From positions 8,252,779-8,316,778 of the forward strand of contig JAJEKV010000059.1 in the NCBI GenBank assembly GCA_021234155.1: DNA of 64,000 nt, given 5' to 3'. The notes below the pieces were generated by a model, which saw nothing but the letters and a program-made list of their open reading frames with translations, was not told where the DNA came from and made no database searches. Position 1 is the first letter of the stretch, and each line of letters begins with the position of its first letter. The DNA comes from Isoetes taiwanensis. Taxonomy: Eukaryota; Streptophyta; Lycopodiopsida; Isoetales; Isoetaceae. The translations under genes were made by a program, and so were the position numbers. Positions 30,723-44,033 of this stretch are shown piece by piece.

Positions 30723-31879
30723 ATGGCGTGCACAAGAGTAGCGGCCTCTGCTGCCCGACTTGTTAGCAGAACCAAATGCAGTTATAGATCGTCGTCGTTT
30801 TCTCCTTCCCGTGGACCGGCCCAACTGGCTCCTTCTAGATTCGCTAATGTAGCAGCACCTAGATGGTAAATAAATCTTCAGTCAAGTGTATCTCTTTCTG
30901 TAGTTTGTCTTTCGTTCTGATCATTAATCTTTGCATTGTCATTGCAGGACCTCAGTTTGTGTGGAATCCCTTTTGCCTTTGCATAGTACTGTTGCTGCTT
31001 CTAGACTTGTTTCCGGAATTAGCAGTGGTGATTGCTTGGCATCGGCCATATTTCGTGGTATTTTTAGCTAAACTTTCTTGATGCCTTAGTCTTACCGAGA
31101 ATTTGTTGTGAATGCCATAGCCTAGACTGCAATTTTTTTTTTGTGCAGTTCAAAGATAACATAAACATTCAACTAGTGGAGGTGAGACTAGTTGTTAGAG
31201 CTGTGGTACAATGCATAAATAAAGATTATGCAACATTCATGTTACACTCGTGCTGATTATTTGTGTATGCACCATTCCCAAAGTCTTATGGGGTGTCTGC
31301 TATGATGCACCAGCTAAATCTCATGATATACTCTATTTTTTTACATCATCTATATATGGCAAATTGATGATTCTTAGGAGGTTATGTGCATTTTGCGTCC
31401 ATCCAATCAATCAAAATGCTGATGATATTGGGATGATGGGCTTTGTTGGAGATGAGAGGAAATATCCATATCATTTTAAGTGAAAGATGCTCTCAGTTGC
31501 CATCTTTTTTTTTTTGTAACAATAAACCCATGGTGGATCTTTTTTATAAAAACACCAAAGTAATATATGTGAAGGCATGGCTTAAGGTTATGCGCAGCAC
31601 AGTTTTATTTACTATTGGGGTTGTCAACTCCATATTTTAAGATACAAATGCCATTTAAATCTTAAATAGTTTATGCCAAGCCCAAGTTCTATCTTAGAGC
31701 CAACAAATTTCTCTGAATGCTAATTATACTCTTTGTCGTAGTCAAAACGTCAAAAATTACCTGACACCTAATATTAGAGAAAAAGGGCAAGAAGCCTAAG
31801 CCTCTTGATCAATGTTTTTAGCCTGATTATGAGTGTATTCCTTTATGTTACAGGAATATCATGTCTGCAAGATTTATGA
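30723..31879 (+). CDS. NUCLEAR FUSION DEFECTIVE 6-like protein, copy B
   Basis: Exons 30723-30865, 30948-31057 and 31854-31879 with GT-AG borders give 92 residues. It starts MACTRVAASAARLVSRTKCS, a mitochondrial-type presequence, and exon 2 reads TSVCVESLLPLHSTVAASRL then VSGISSGDCLASAIFRG. The last exon of 26 nt adds ISCLQDL and stop. Exon phases equal those of copies A and C. Another acceptor at about 32023 opens an alternative 3' exon (GMVAFMLLWVFVEWS), which is possible but weaker. It is a head-to-head duplicate of copy A. Confidence 0.68.
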
Positions 31880-32638
31880 TCTGCATGCTTTGAACACTGG
31901 GTTTCTATGCATCTAAGGCGCAAATGGAGAAATCAAAGTTCTGAGTGCAAATGGAGCAATGCCACAGACACGCTTTTTAGATGAAAACAAATTTTGAACA
32001 TTCCTTCATCTTTTATCTTACAGGAATGGTGGCATTCATGCTATTATGGGTTTTTGTAGAATGGTCTTAGAACTGATAAATGTTCCTATTCTTGGCATGC
32101 TTATAGAAGCAATCATGTATTTGAGCTTTACGGATGAACAAAATAATGTTGTATATTAGCTCACCAAAACAGGGAGCATCCTCATAAAAAATGTTCTGCT
32201 GAGACATAGATGAAAGTTTTTCTGAATTGTGTAGGACAGAAATCTAGAGATGTGATCCATTGAACAAATAGTTGGTCCCGAAACAACAGCAGCAAAAAAT
32301 GTATATGGAATTTCTGAAAAGTGCACAGGAGCTGGGCTATTGGGTTAAGCGTACAGGCGGAAAAGGTTCTTTTCTTTCATCCCCACAAATAACTTTGCTG
32401 TTTATCTTTAACAAGAAAATTTCCATGGTCGGTAATATCTAGGCTTCCTTTTTAACTATAAGAAGAAATTTTATCCCGCACCTGTGAACATTTTAGGCCC
32501 TTTTCCACACTAATTGTAAAATATGACTCATATATACAATATGCAATAAAGGCCGCCTTCAAATTACTGTAAAATTTTGTGCATTTTATCAGGCATAATT
32601 AGGATGAGCCAGCAGCAAATGGATGTAGCTGTAAGTAA
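31880..32638. other. 3' flank of NFD6-like copy B
   Basis: AT-rich, without a supported gene apart from the possible alternative last exon near 32023. Confidence 0.4.
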
Positions 32639-32786
32639 TATAGAAAACAGCTTACCTAGATGTCCTTAAGTGGTCGCATATGACTTGCCTCAATTCATGA
32701 CCAGTATTGTATTATAGAAAACAGCTTATCTAGATGTCCATAAGTGGTCGCATATGACTTGCCTCAATTCATGACCAGTATTGTAT
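32639..32786. repeat. 74-bp tandem duplication
   Basis: Two adjacent 74-bp units (from 32639 and 32713) differ at about two bases. Each contains gtggtcgcatatgacttgcc. The second unit overlaps the end of the transposase remnant. Confidence 0.85.
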
Positions 32787-33130
32787 AACTGACGCCCAAG
32801 TGCCTCATCAAGATAGGGATATGCGTGGTTAAATCCGTGAATGCTCTTAATAACAACTTGAGAATAATGGTCGCCCTGTCAATCATGATATTGTGTAGCA
32901 TACAACGTGCGATTATTGTTCTTGATAAGGCCTGCTTGTTAGGCTTATATATTTTTTTGTACAAAACTTGCCAAGTGCGTTTAAGTAGACCAAATGCACG
33001 TTCCACAGCCATGCGTGAAGAAGAATGCATGTAATTTTTGGAGGTAATTTGGTACTAGGAAATGGTACAATCAACCAAGGAAGTAAAGGATATCCTGCAT
33101 CTCCCAAAATAATATTCAACGAGCCTCTGC
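32764..33130 (-). pseudogene. PIF/Harbinger transposase C-terminal remnant
   Basis: On the minus strand ILGDAGYPLLPWL carries the second catalytic Asp of the DDE domain. After a frame change the text continues HSSSRMAVERAFGLLKRTWQ, with the catalytic Glu in VERAFG, then ARCMLHNIMI. This is the C-terminal half of DDE_Tnp_4 nucleases that cut and paste Harbinger elements with three-base TWA targets. The N-terminal half and TIRs are not seen. Both Tourist-like MITEs in the window belong to the superfamily such an enzyme serves, but this piece is dead. Confidence 0.75.
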
Positions 33131-34880
33131 CACAAATTAAAATGCAATGTACGCATAGTGTTAGATTGATTAATTACCTTGCGGATGCATTCTCCAACTC
33201 TACATGTTATAGATTAGTTATCAGTTAGATGAGCTGCTATTCAAGTTCTAATGGAATTTGTGCAAATAGAGAGGTCAACCATTTTGTACTTCCATTTCTG
33301 CCCTTTGCAATTCTTGCAAGTATTTAGGCTTTAATTTTTCTACAAAGATGATACCTTCTCATTAGTCTTATGTAGCCACGCCACTAGCATTTGAACTTTA
33401 GTTCAAGCAGATAGACACAATGGATGGACATTTCAGTTAATGAAACTAGGTCCAGTAGCAAAACCAAGCACCTCCTTCATATTTGTCATGGGTTTTTTTA
33501 ATTTGCATTTGTTCATGACTAGGATTTGGATGGCTTGACTAGGATTTCGATGGATAAAAACATCTGGGCAAAATCATGTGTACAATATCTTAGTTTGATG
33601 TTTTGCTTGTTAATTTAGAAATAATTATATTCTAGCGTAAGAGCTCTAGATAAGAGCTCTAGATAAGATATGCTAATGGCAAAATTTAATGCATCAAACT
33701 TTCGTTATTGTTGATGTTAAAGTTGCAATGCTTTTTGAATAGAATTGTTTCTTGACCCATCACAGTTGAACTACTACTCCACTCTTATTAAGGTCTTTCC
33801 TTGTAACTATGCATGCCTTCTCTTTTATTTCCTGAACCTTTATAAAATAGTCCACAATTTCTCTTTCATTTCATGAATCTTTTATGACTATCACGAGATA
33901 TAGGTTCAAGGTTTTTGAAGGTGCAACACTAATATGAAATATCTTTATGACTCATATATAACACTACAACCCATTTCTTGCTCTACCCTTAATTCATGCA
34001 TGTTCGATATTCATAGCAATGCAACCAATGCCGATATGAGACAAATCTCATGGGGGGAATAGATTAACAAATTCGTAGCCTTACTTGCAAACCATTTGGA
34101 GCAACTCCTCTTTCCACAAATTTTATGATAATGCAAATTCAGAAGCAATTGTAATGTTAATACATACCAATTTGAGAACATCAAAGCATAGGCTTTGATG
34201 CCTAGACATAAAACACAAGAGTTTCTGTCTACAAATTGATTATGTTTCTTTAGTCCCAAGCTAAAACCCAAATGCTGTGATAAAATTGCAACATGACATT
34301 ACTTGCAAGCTCCATGTTTATTTATGTTGAACAAAACCTCATACATAATCCATTGTGGCCACAATCTTAACTGACCAAGGTCAACCACATCTTAGGACTT
34401 CACTTTACGCTTACTTCTATGCCCCTCAGTGAATGCCATAGCAATGCATGTTTCACATTGCTATATATAATATCAGTTATTTACCATGACCTAGAAGGAG
34501 CGGAGGGCAACTAACTAGCTACAGAAATTGTACAATTCTGGCCGCACGGACACATGACTTGCCCTGAGAAAAGGTAGCTCCAGCACTTGAAGGACACTCG
34601 ACATGGAACATGCTACGAAACATCGGCTATGGCCTCAAACTCAAAGACATTACAGAGCACTTCAAACCCAAACGTCGACGTCAGCATTAGAGCCCAAGGG
34701 CCTCAGAATTTAGATACATCTTAAAATAGTATCCTTGAACTCAAATTTTGAGATCAAATATGTAATTTTCTTATTATGAATATAAGTGTTTTTGCTATAA
34801 GTTCTTCAACGAGTAAGATAAATACCATAGCAATAACATCTTACTAACCATAGTACATAACAGACATCTTTGATTAATGT
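33131..34880. other. AT-rich stretch without supported genes
   Basis: No coding pattern found. A short tandem taagagctctaga lies near 33640. The left edge of the second chromovirus is somewhere after 34870 and cannot be fixed by eye. Confidence 0.4.
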
Positions 34881-35338
34881 TTGCAGCCAGGAACTTCACA
34901 ACCACTCCACATAATCAAGGATGTCAAGGCCAAGCCTCGAATTGGGCACCACGAAATATATTCGGCCGAGAAGCACAGGAAGTCGAGATGACACCAAATT
35001 GAGATAAACAGCCTAGTAGAAATGGCGAGCGGCAGATCGTGAGTTGGTACAGATTGTCACCCCACTCATTTGAGGGGAGGAGTATGGGCCACAACAACCA
35101 CCTCTTGAGGAAGAGGAACATCAACTCAACAATCACCGGAACCACAACCGCCCCCCAAATACCGCTGCAACAACAAAAAGAGAAGGACCAAAAGATACCA
35201 AAATTCTTCGAGTTCAAGCTCAGATGATAGCTCGGATGATAGCTCAGATAGTGACTCTGACAGTAGTTCAGACAGCTCACATAGCAGGCACAAGCACCGC
35301 AGAGCAGAGGATTATCAAAAGAAAATAGACAAATTAAA

Positions 35339-36130
35339 TGAGCAATGTCCGGAAAAACACGCAAGCCGAGACAGTTTTAGGGAAAGACAGACGGAATGGT
35401 AGCCAAGTCCGGCTAGATGAGATGGAAGAATTCGGGAATTCATATGGCATGAAGGACAAAGATATTGGCAAGGTAGCAACTGCCAACTTGATAGGACCAG
35501 CGCGCATATGGTGGAAGCGGTATGCAAAGTCAAATTGGCTAAGGAGAAACAATTGTTGATTCAAAACCTTCAGCAAGGCTTTCCGTAAGCATTACGTGCC
35601 ACGCTCACATACTAGCCGTCAGATACAAATGTTTCTAAATGCTGGACCAAGGGAATCATGCGTAGCCAAATACACGGAGGGAGTTTATGAGGCTAAGGTT
35701 AAATGTTCCCGATATCGAAAAAAGCGTGCGCTTGATGGTTATATAGAGGGGCTTAATAGCAACATCAAAAGATTAGACCGTGCAATAAATCCCCAGGACA
35801 GTAGAGGAAGCAAAAGATAAGGCTTTGAGTCTAGAGGAGACACTGCAAAACCCAACGCAGAGCCAGTCGTATTACGACAAAGGGAAAGCAACATGTAGCT
35901 TCAACCAAAAAGTGCCAACCCTTGCACAGGGAAGAGCACAACAGTACCAGGGTAAAAATGACAAAAAGACACCCTTTAAGAAACCTTATACAGCAGGTCC
36001 CTCGGCAGGAAAGTCTGTGAAGCAATTTTTGAACAGTATACCTAAGGAAAAAAGGGACGAATGTATAAAGAAAAAGTTGAGGACATCGCATTCACGAGTG
36101 TCCTTTTGTCATGCAAGCAGACATGGCAGA
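35339..36130 (+). pseudogene. gag of the second chromovirus, frameshifted
   Basis: RLDEMEEFGNSYGMKDKDIG and IGPARIWWKRYAK mark the capsid region. FRKHYVPRSHTSRQIQMFLN follows in another frame, then a basic nucleocapsid end (GPSAGKSVKQFLNSIPKEKR, DECIKKK). The zinc knuckle is truncated (only [10 protein letters not shown]-like remains). A Ser/Asp-rich run precedes it at 35210-35300. Frame changes occur near 35560 and 35820. Confidence 0.7.
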
Positions 36131-39100
36131 TCTTGAAGGATGGGATTCCCCAACAGACATTGACATCGACGAGGAGGAGGCCCAAGATTTCATCGAAGGT
36201 GAGTGTAGAATTTGTGCAGCCATAGAAACCGAAAATGTGGAGAGTCAATCCACTGTCATTTCAGCAGACGGCATTATAGATGATAAACCCTATCGAGTCC
36301 TAATAGACATAGGAAGCTCCCACAACTTCGCATCTCCTAGGATGGCAGCGCTACTCAAAACAAAGATCCTCAAGTCAAAGCCCAGACCAGTGAGCATGGC
36401 AAGTGGAGCAATACGCCATACAAAAGGAAAAAGAGTGAACTTTGATATAACATTGAGCGGGGCAAATTTGAACATGGGGGCTGAAGTCATGGATATTGGA
36501 AAAGATGATCTCATAGTTGGCATGGAATTCTTAAAGCCAGCTAAAGCAGTGATCGATTGTGATAAATACGAGACATCAATCATGGCACCTAATGGCAAAC
36601 GTTTTTTGGTCAAAGGTAAGAAAATTGCCTCAATAATGCAGTGCATGTCATTAAAGCAATTGCGCAAATGCATCTCTAAAGATGAGGTTGATTATATCCT
36701 TAGGCTAGAAGCCATAGACCCAAACGAAAAGAATAAGAAGGAGGATGCAAAGTTGAAACAATTACCTAGGGCAATTGGCAAGTTAATTAAAGAATTTCGT
36801 GACCTATTTCTAGATGAAATCCGCGAATTACTGCCTTATAGAGGTGTTGAATGTGAAATCACTCTTGCACCAGATTCAAAACCAATTAGCAAAGCCCCCT
36901 ATAGGATGAGCACACCTGAGCTAGCTGAGCTCAAGAAGCAACTGCAAGAATTATTAGAGCTTGGGTTCATTAGGCCAAGTGTATCACCTTTTGGTGCACC
37001 CATCCTCTTCGTCAAGAAGAAAGACAGAAGTCTACGGATGTATCGTCAGCTCAACAAGCAAACGATAAAGAACAAATATGTATTGCCAAGAGCGGATGAT
37101 CTAATGGACCAGCTCCAAGGAGCAAAGCTCTTTTCAAAGATTGATTTAACGTCTGGTTACCATCAAATAAGAATCAAGGAGGAGGATATCCATAAGACCG
37201 CCTTCAGAACGCGGTATGGGCATTATGAGTTCACAGTCATGCCTTTTGGTCTTTCAAATGCTCCAGCAATATTTATGCGCCTCATGAATGACATCTTCAG
37301 GGACTTTCTAGATGAATTTGTCATCATATTTTTTGATGACATTCTAATTTATAGCAAATCTATGGAAGAACATGTCGTACATTTGAGGAGGGTATTAGAA
37401 AAGCTAAGATGACATCGTTTGTACGCTAAACTTTTCAAATGTCACTTTGCAACAAGTAGAGTGGAATATTTGGGGCATGTGGTCACGGCAGAGGGAATCT
37501 TAACGGACCCAGTAAAAATAGAGGTCATAGTGGATTGGCGAGCACCAAAGAATGTCACGGAAGTAAGAAGTTTTCTTGGCTTAGCAGGTTACTACCGCAA
37601 ATTTGTAAAGGACTTCGCTAAGTGAGCATCCCCTTTGTCGGACCTTACTAAGAATAAAAAGGTAAAAGATTGGGGGCACATTGGCTAGAGAATGTTCAAG
37701 CTTTATTCGAAAAGCTCAAAGAAGCCCTAACAACAGCACCAGTGCTCACCCTACCAGATCCAAACAAGAACAAGCTAGCAGCAATTGATGCAAGTAAGCT
37801 AGCAACAGGTGGAGTTCTCACGCAAGAAGGAAGGGTGATAGCCTACGATTCGAAGAAGATGAATGACGCTGAACAACGTTATCCAACACATGATCAAGAA
37901 CTTCTAGTTGTTGTAAGAGCTCTTCGTATTTGGAGGCATTATTTGCTTGGTAGGAAATTTCAGTTCGATACTGATCACCAGAGCCTCCAATATATTTTCA
38001 CACAACCACTCCTCAATTTGAGGCAAAGACGCTGGATGGAATTCCTCGAAGAGTATGACTTCGAGATAGTCTATAAGCCAGGCAAATTAAATGTGGTTGC
38101 CGACGCACTCTCTCACCGACCATTGGAAACTAGAGTACATTGCAATGCCATCTCCACTTTGTCCAGTGAATTCGGAAAAAAGATTGAAGAAGTTTTGCTT
38201 TCAAGCAAGGAATTCAAAGAAGTATGAGTCTTTGCAAAGAAGCAAGGATAGATAAAGAAAGAGAAGCTTATAAAAGATATAAAAAGGAAGGTAATCTTTT
38301 ATACCACAAGGACAAACTTTGCGTCCCAGAGGCATCAGGAGTAAGGAAGTTAATTCTTCATGATACTCATAATAAAGAAGTAGTTACTTCTGGCCAGGCA
38401 TAAAAAGGGACATCGCCAACTATATTCGGCAGTGTCAATTGTGCCAGCAAACAAAAGCGGAGCAACTCCGAATTCCAGGAACCTTAGAACCCTTGGCAGT
38501 GCCAAATGCTAAACGGGAGGTTGTGAGCATGGATTTTATAACCGGACTCCCAAGAACACCAAGAGGCCATGATGCCTTAATGGTCGTGATCGACAAGCTA
38601 TCAAAGATGGCTCACTTTTTGTCGTGTCGAACCACCGATACAGCTTTGGATACCGCCTTGCTTTTTGTAAAGGAAATATTTAGATTGCATGGGATGCCAA
38701 GGGAAATCATCTCTGATAGAGATCCTAAATTCATAAGTGCCTTCTAGAAAGATTTCTTCAACACGATCCATACAAAGTTGTCCATGAGTACAGCATATCA
38801 TCCCAAACCGATGGGCAAACGGAACGGACCAATCGAATATTAGAAGACATGTTGAGGATCTATGTATGGAATAAACAATCAAAATGGGGTGACTATATTT
38901 ACTTGGTAGAGTTTGCATATAACAGTACCAAGTAGGAATCCTCGCAAATGTCCCCCGTCATGATAAATTATGGCTATCAATGTCTAACACCAGACACGTG
39001 GCATAACCCAGTGTCCAAAGTTGAAGTTTCTCAACAAATGTTGACTGATATGCAGCAATTAGTTGATGAAGTTAGAGGCTATTTATTGGCAGCAAGAAGT

Positions 39101-39604
39101 CGACAAAAGAGCATAGCCGATAAGCATACAACCGAAAGAGAATTCCAAGTAGGGGATAATGTTTGGCTTAAGATAAAAGTTAAACAAGCAAAGCTCAGAA
39201 TCGGCAATTGTAAGAAGCTGGGCGGGACCATTTAAAATTGTTCACAGAATAGGTAACCAATCCTATAAATTGGATCTCCCTACCCACTTGAAGGTTCATA
39301 AAGTCTTCCATGTAAGCCTTTTGAAAAAGCATACTCCCAATCCGGAGGAGATATTGGAGACTCCAACTTTGCTGGAAATGACCGAAGAACAACTTGAGAT
39401 CGTCCCAGAAGCTCTTCTTGACAAGGCATATAAGAAAACAAGGAGATCTCAATTCCTCCAATATTTGGTCAAGTGGAGACACTTGCCAGTGGAAGATGCG
39501 ACATGGGTACTTAAATATGATCTTGACAAGCAATACCCACAGTTTATGGAGCAATGCAAAGGCCAGCTCGCCATAGAAATCGTCAGCAATGATTCGACAA
39601 GGTG
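36111..39604 (+). pseudogene. pol of the second chromovirus (protease to chromodomain), several breaks
   Basis: An open block of 433 codons (36111-37412) holds the protease core [15 protein letters not shown] (usual D-S/T-G is here D-I-G) and RT with [15 protein letters not shown] (the YxDD box is FFDD). TGA stops fall at 37410 and about 37623. RNase H and connection follow from 37670 (AIDASKLATGGVLTQEGR, FDTDHQSLQYIF). Integrase shows CQLCQQTKAEQLR, MDFITGLPRTPRGHDALM (first Asp) and REIISDRDPKFI (second Asp), then after a frameshift the Glu-bearing NRILEDMLR. The C-terminal chromodomain is RRSQFLQYLVKWRHLPVEDA near 39460. Breaks near 38220, 38750, 38935 and 39230 make it nonfunctional, though it is less decayed than the first copy. 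Confidence 0.88.
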
Positions 39605-40363
39605 AGCGCAGGCATTCAGTAGCGACTCGACCTTGACGGGTCAAAGAGTCCATGCAATCACCTTTGCGTAGCCAAGACGCATGTAGGCTAAGCATGCGAT
39701 CATGGGGGGCGATGGAATCACCTTTAATGTTCCCTACGCCATGATGTCATCCCTATAAGTAATTAGGCATGCATAAGTCCTAGAACTGACATGGATAGGT
39801 GCATGATAGGGAACCACCTATAGTCTATGGCTATTAAGGAGGATAAGCCACCTCCTACGCCAAGGATGACGAAAGGTGTAGGCATTAGACGTGCATTCAT
39901 CTTAGGCATGATAGGACACATCTCCATGACCACTATGGGGGAAGCATCCTCCCCCTATGCTGGGGAAATGTTGCATGCATGTAGGTTAAATTAAAAATAA
40001 AAGGCGGTGTACCCTTAGAAAACCACAAATTACTAATTAAACTAACGTGATGTGCTCTTGCATGCCAATAGAGGAGAGGGGATTGTCAAGAGGGAGCGCA
40101 TCATGACAAAAATAGGAGTTATAACATTTCATTAAGTTATTAAACTCTATGAATGTTATAATTTATCATAATAAATATAATTAAATAAATAAATTGTTGG
40201 AGCTATATAATTTTATCAGAATGAGATTATAGCTTCACGATTATATTGATGTAATTAACATTAGTAGTTCATAACTGTAATAAAATTGAAGTGTTATGGT
40301 GCATATGTGTTGTGATATGTAATGCAGGTTCACCTTATATAATGCTGAGGACAACATTAACCC
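39605..40363. other. 3' untranslated region of the second chromovirus
   Basis: Noncoding between chromodomain and polypurine tract. The second half is AT-rich. Confidence 0.5.
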
Positions 40364-40376
40364 AAGGGGGGGAGAA
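40364..40376 (+). other. Polypurine tract of the second chromovirus
   Basis: AAGGGGGGGAGAA abuts the LTR start TGTGACGTTCC, as in the first element. Confidence 0.85.
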
Positions 40377-41878
40377 TGTGACGTTCCCCTAAAATATACG
40401 GCATAAGTACGTATATTTTACGGCCACGTCACCATACAGTTCTACATCAATAGACTTGTATACGACCAATATGGGGGAAATGACTAAGTTATCTATAACT
40501 TAGCCAACCTAAGGTAAGAAGCCATTTCCACATGGCCTCGCCTTATAGGCATACCGCCACATAGACGCACCTATAGGAGCCAAGTGGCATTCATGTAAAC
40601 CCTAACATATAAAAGGCTAAACCCTAAACCCTAGCCACTTTTGGCTCCACCAACCTCAGACCCACCAGTCAGAGCTTCGACTGGAAGACCGTCTTCGACA
40701 GCCTGGGTTGCAGCAGTTGTTGCCAGAGATGGAGAACCAGGGAATTAGCGGTAGCGCGTCAGGGGTAGGTATTTCGAACAGATTCCAGTATTGCAGTAGA
40801 GCCATTCAAGAACCTGTTCTAAACATAAACCCTAATCAATGAACCCTAGGTTAGATGTATGTGATTAGGATTAGTTGTTATTCTCTTTTAGTATCAAGAT
40901 TATGTTGATATGATGTTGGTTGATCTCATATTTGCACCTCTTGTGTATTGGAAAGGGGGGTAGAGACCTAGTAGCCACTAGTAGATGATGCTCCTAGTTT
41001 AGACCCACTAGTTCCCGTTATTATGCGGCCTGTGCATAGAGCCCACCTGGCTACAAAGGCTATGGGGTGACTGAGCACCACACAATGGGGTCAGTGGCAA
41101 AGTGGAGGGAGGAACCTGCTGAGCGCAGCTATTATGGTCCCATAGCGGGCTAGGCTCATAGTCGGTCACTTCCTGTGGGCCGGGTATGGGTCCGACACTT
41201 CCTGGGTCAATGTTGTCGCCCTGACTCTCAAGAGTTGCAAGTGTCAGCTTGGCTCTTGTTTTGGGGAGTTCAGTCGGGTATGGACGTGTGTCGCCACGAT
41301 CCTCTAGCTGCCCATGGAGCCACTGCACTCCGGGGGGGGAGGTGGAGATGCAACCCTTCCTACCTCATCGGACCGGGGAGATGCAACCCGGAGTAGTCTC
41401 GTTGCGTGATACCATGGGATTACGTCTCTGGCAGGTTACAGTCACGTCAGAGACTATCTGCAAAGTATGCACAGAAGGGGCGGATGGAGTGGTCAACTCT
41501 AGCCATTGTCTATCGCCAGCCCAAGTCATTGCCATAACTCGGTCTGTTCTATCTGGAGGCCCCCAGCCGTCAGTCTCTATTTGATGTATTTGATGCATAC
41601 ATTGTATTGTTGTATTTGATGACATGGTTAGATGGATTATCACTACCCTTCGAGGTAGTTTGTTGTACTGTTGTTAGTGCTTATGTTGTATATTTTGCTT
41701 CCGCTGACATAGGGACCCCATAGAGGATGGGACGGAATGACACCTCTATGTCCTCTACTCATTCGTCTGGACCACAAACGCGAGTTAGACAGAGGGCTCA
41801 TATGACGGGTGCCGTTGGATGGGGAAGGTCCTTCGATGTATACGGGGGGCTATCGTATATAGCGCAAGGAGCGTCACA
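40377..41878 (+). repeat. 3' LTR of the second chromovirus (1502 bp)
   Basis: It starts TGTGACGTTCCCC and ends GAGCGTCACA. It shares blocks with the reverse complement of the first element's LTRs, for example the ggtagagaccta and gatgctcctag region near 40960-41000 and the gcctgtgcat region near 41025. Confidence 0.85.
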
Positions 41879-41883
41879 GATAA

Positions 41884-44027
41884 GGCTTTCTTTATCATTT
41901 TCCATAAGTCCACATTGAAAATGCTCTCATTCTAAGCAATTTCTGTTGAGATTCTGCAGTGGCAGGCACACTATAGCATAATATGTGCCCTGTCGTTTGT
42001 AGTAGCCCATTGTATTAAGATAACAAAAATTATAGTCAATCAAGATCAACTTTCGTCCATTTATGAGCTCTACCCCAAAGAAAGCACCTAATAGAAGGAT
42101 GAGTGCGTAATTCATGAATCTTCATTTTGATTCCATTTGTAAACTCGGCAGGTGCTATTCGTTCTATTGCATATTGTCGTCTAAATCATTGTTACACTAG
42201 CTATGGCTTTTTTTGACGGAATCAACAGGAAGGAAGGAAGGAAGTATATTTTAACGTCCATGGAGGCCAACTATGGGGGAAAGAAAATGCATGTTTGTAT
42301 TTTTTGCTGTTTTGATTTCAAGTGATCTAAAGGTAGGAATGAATAGGCTAGCCAGAACACCAAGTAGTATTGCAAGAACATGTGAAAACTTTTCTTTCAC
42401 ACGAGAAAACAACCAATTCATGGAGAAATTCTACTATAATTGCGCAGATTGCAAGTAGTCTTATTTCAATTTGTGCCTTCAATCATCCTGATACAAAGGT
42501 ACCTTGCAATATGGTTTTTCTATCATGTGTGCTTATAATGGCAAAATTCAAACAAATCCAACTAGTCTCTTAGCAGGCGAAACATTTTTAATAACTGGTC
42601 ATTGAGAGCTCTAGGTTATGAGCCAGCCGAATCATTTGCAAATAGAATCTGTTATGCTAGGTAGGTTCTCCATAATGCAAAATATAACTTCAGACTGTCC
42701 ACTAATGTGTATTATCAAAAATTGCATGCTGGCTCCCAGAAGCTATTTAGCGCATGAAGCGATATAGCGCATGACTTAGTTTCACAAACAATCTTGATAG
42801 TTATAGCTAGGAATTTGGGCTAACTCTAGTTTCAAGTCTTACAAGGCCTTAGTTCAGCAGTTCACACACTTAGCTCAGCATATAATCATTATAGATAGGA
42901 ATTTGGGGTCACTGTAATGATGGGTTTGTTACAGAATGATCCTGAAGACAATGTCCAATACTTATCCAAGGAAAGATCTATGAATGGACCACGAGTAATC
43001 TTTGTTACAGAGAAAACAAAATTACTTGTAGCTGAACCTCTTCTTCATCATATGCCAAGGGGTCCAAACTCCTAAAATTTGCATGCCATATAGGATGATG
43101 TGTAAATTAAGAGGCCACATATCTGAATGCTAGGACTGTTTTAAACTATAGAGTAGCCTGCAACATGAATAGCGCTCTAGCATGAAGAAGATTACATGGT
43201 TGATCTTGTTGTGTGAAGGGAGAAGCACCAAATACATTTCCATACATTTCTGCAATAATGGGAACCCATAGCCTAGCTTGCAACGAAATCCAATAGCATC
43301 ACTCTGCTAAGCTCATCAAGTATTTGGAGTTGGAGTATGGGCATAATGGAGACCATTTTTACTTTAAACTAGAATAGATGTAATAAGAGAGCTTGTAAAG
43401 TAGCATACATGAACTCTGCAGAAAAAACAACTACATGCATCAGTACCTTCTGCAAAGTTTCAACGGCCTGTGACAGTTGTACTGCAAAAATAGTGCAGGA
43501 AATATAACATGAATTAAAAAGGATGTTCAAGTTCAGATGTTCAACTAGTCCATGGCATCCCTTGAATTACAGTCCACATAGCTTTGGGCCTTTGTAGTGT
43601 TTTACCAAGCTATAATTTCTGATCTTGCCTCTTGGATGAAGAGAGTAGAGTTTAACCAATACATCTTTTTAGTAGGCTACTCAACACACCTTATTACTGG
43701 GCTACTACTATAGAAAAATAAGTAAAGGGTAATTACCTAATTATGCATTATAAATAGAAAGCAATGAAAAGCAAGCACTGCACATGGACTCTCAGAAGTA
43801 TAGATAATCATAGCATTGACAATTGGATGTCTTTGGCTGCACAACAGCATTAGTTAAAAGGAAACTTGCATCTACTTTCCATGTTAAGATTAAAAAAGCC
43901 ACCAAAGGCAAAGATCATATATAAAAGTTCAAGAACACGTTAGGTTTTAGCTTCCCAGTCTAAGACACCTTTTGGAACTGAACTCCACTCACTCTACTTT
44001 CTCACTCTCACACTCTCTCTCTCTCTT
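41884..44027. other. Stretch without supported genes
   Basis: AT-rich, with scattered short ORFs and no family recognised. A CT microsatellite lies at about 44000-44027. Confidence 0.4.
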
Positions 44028-44033
44028 CGAATT

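Larger units (their letters stand above)
34880..41878 (+). mobile_element. Second chromovirus, 5'-truncated, same family as the 13.4 kb element
   Basis: Gag, protease, RT, RNase H, integrase and chromodomain lie in order on the plus strand, followed by polypurine tract and a 3' LTR ending GAGCGTCACA. No 5' LTR or primer-binding site is found upstream; flanking DNA begins by about 34870. The integrase phrase MINYGYQCLTPDTWHN is shared with the first element. The left boundary is approximate. Confidence 0.85.

Noticed and set aside
35831-36673. Minus-strand ORFs of 86 and 127 codons in the second chromovirus
   Set aside because: They are shadows of gag and protease-RT on the plus strand.
41879-41883. 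GATAA as target duplication of the second chromovirus, with a match near 34822
   Set aside because: No LTR terminus is next to the left GATAA, so the match is chance; the element is 5'-truncated.
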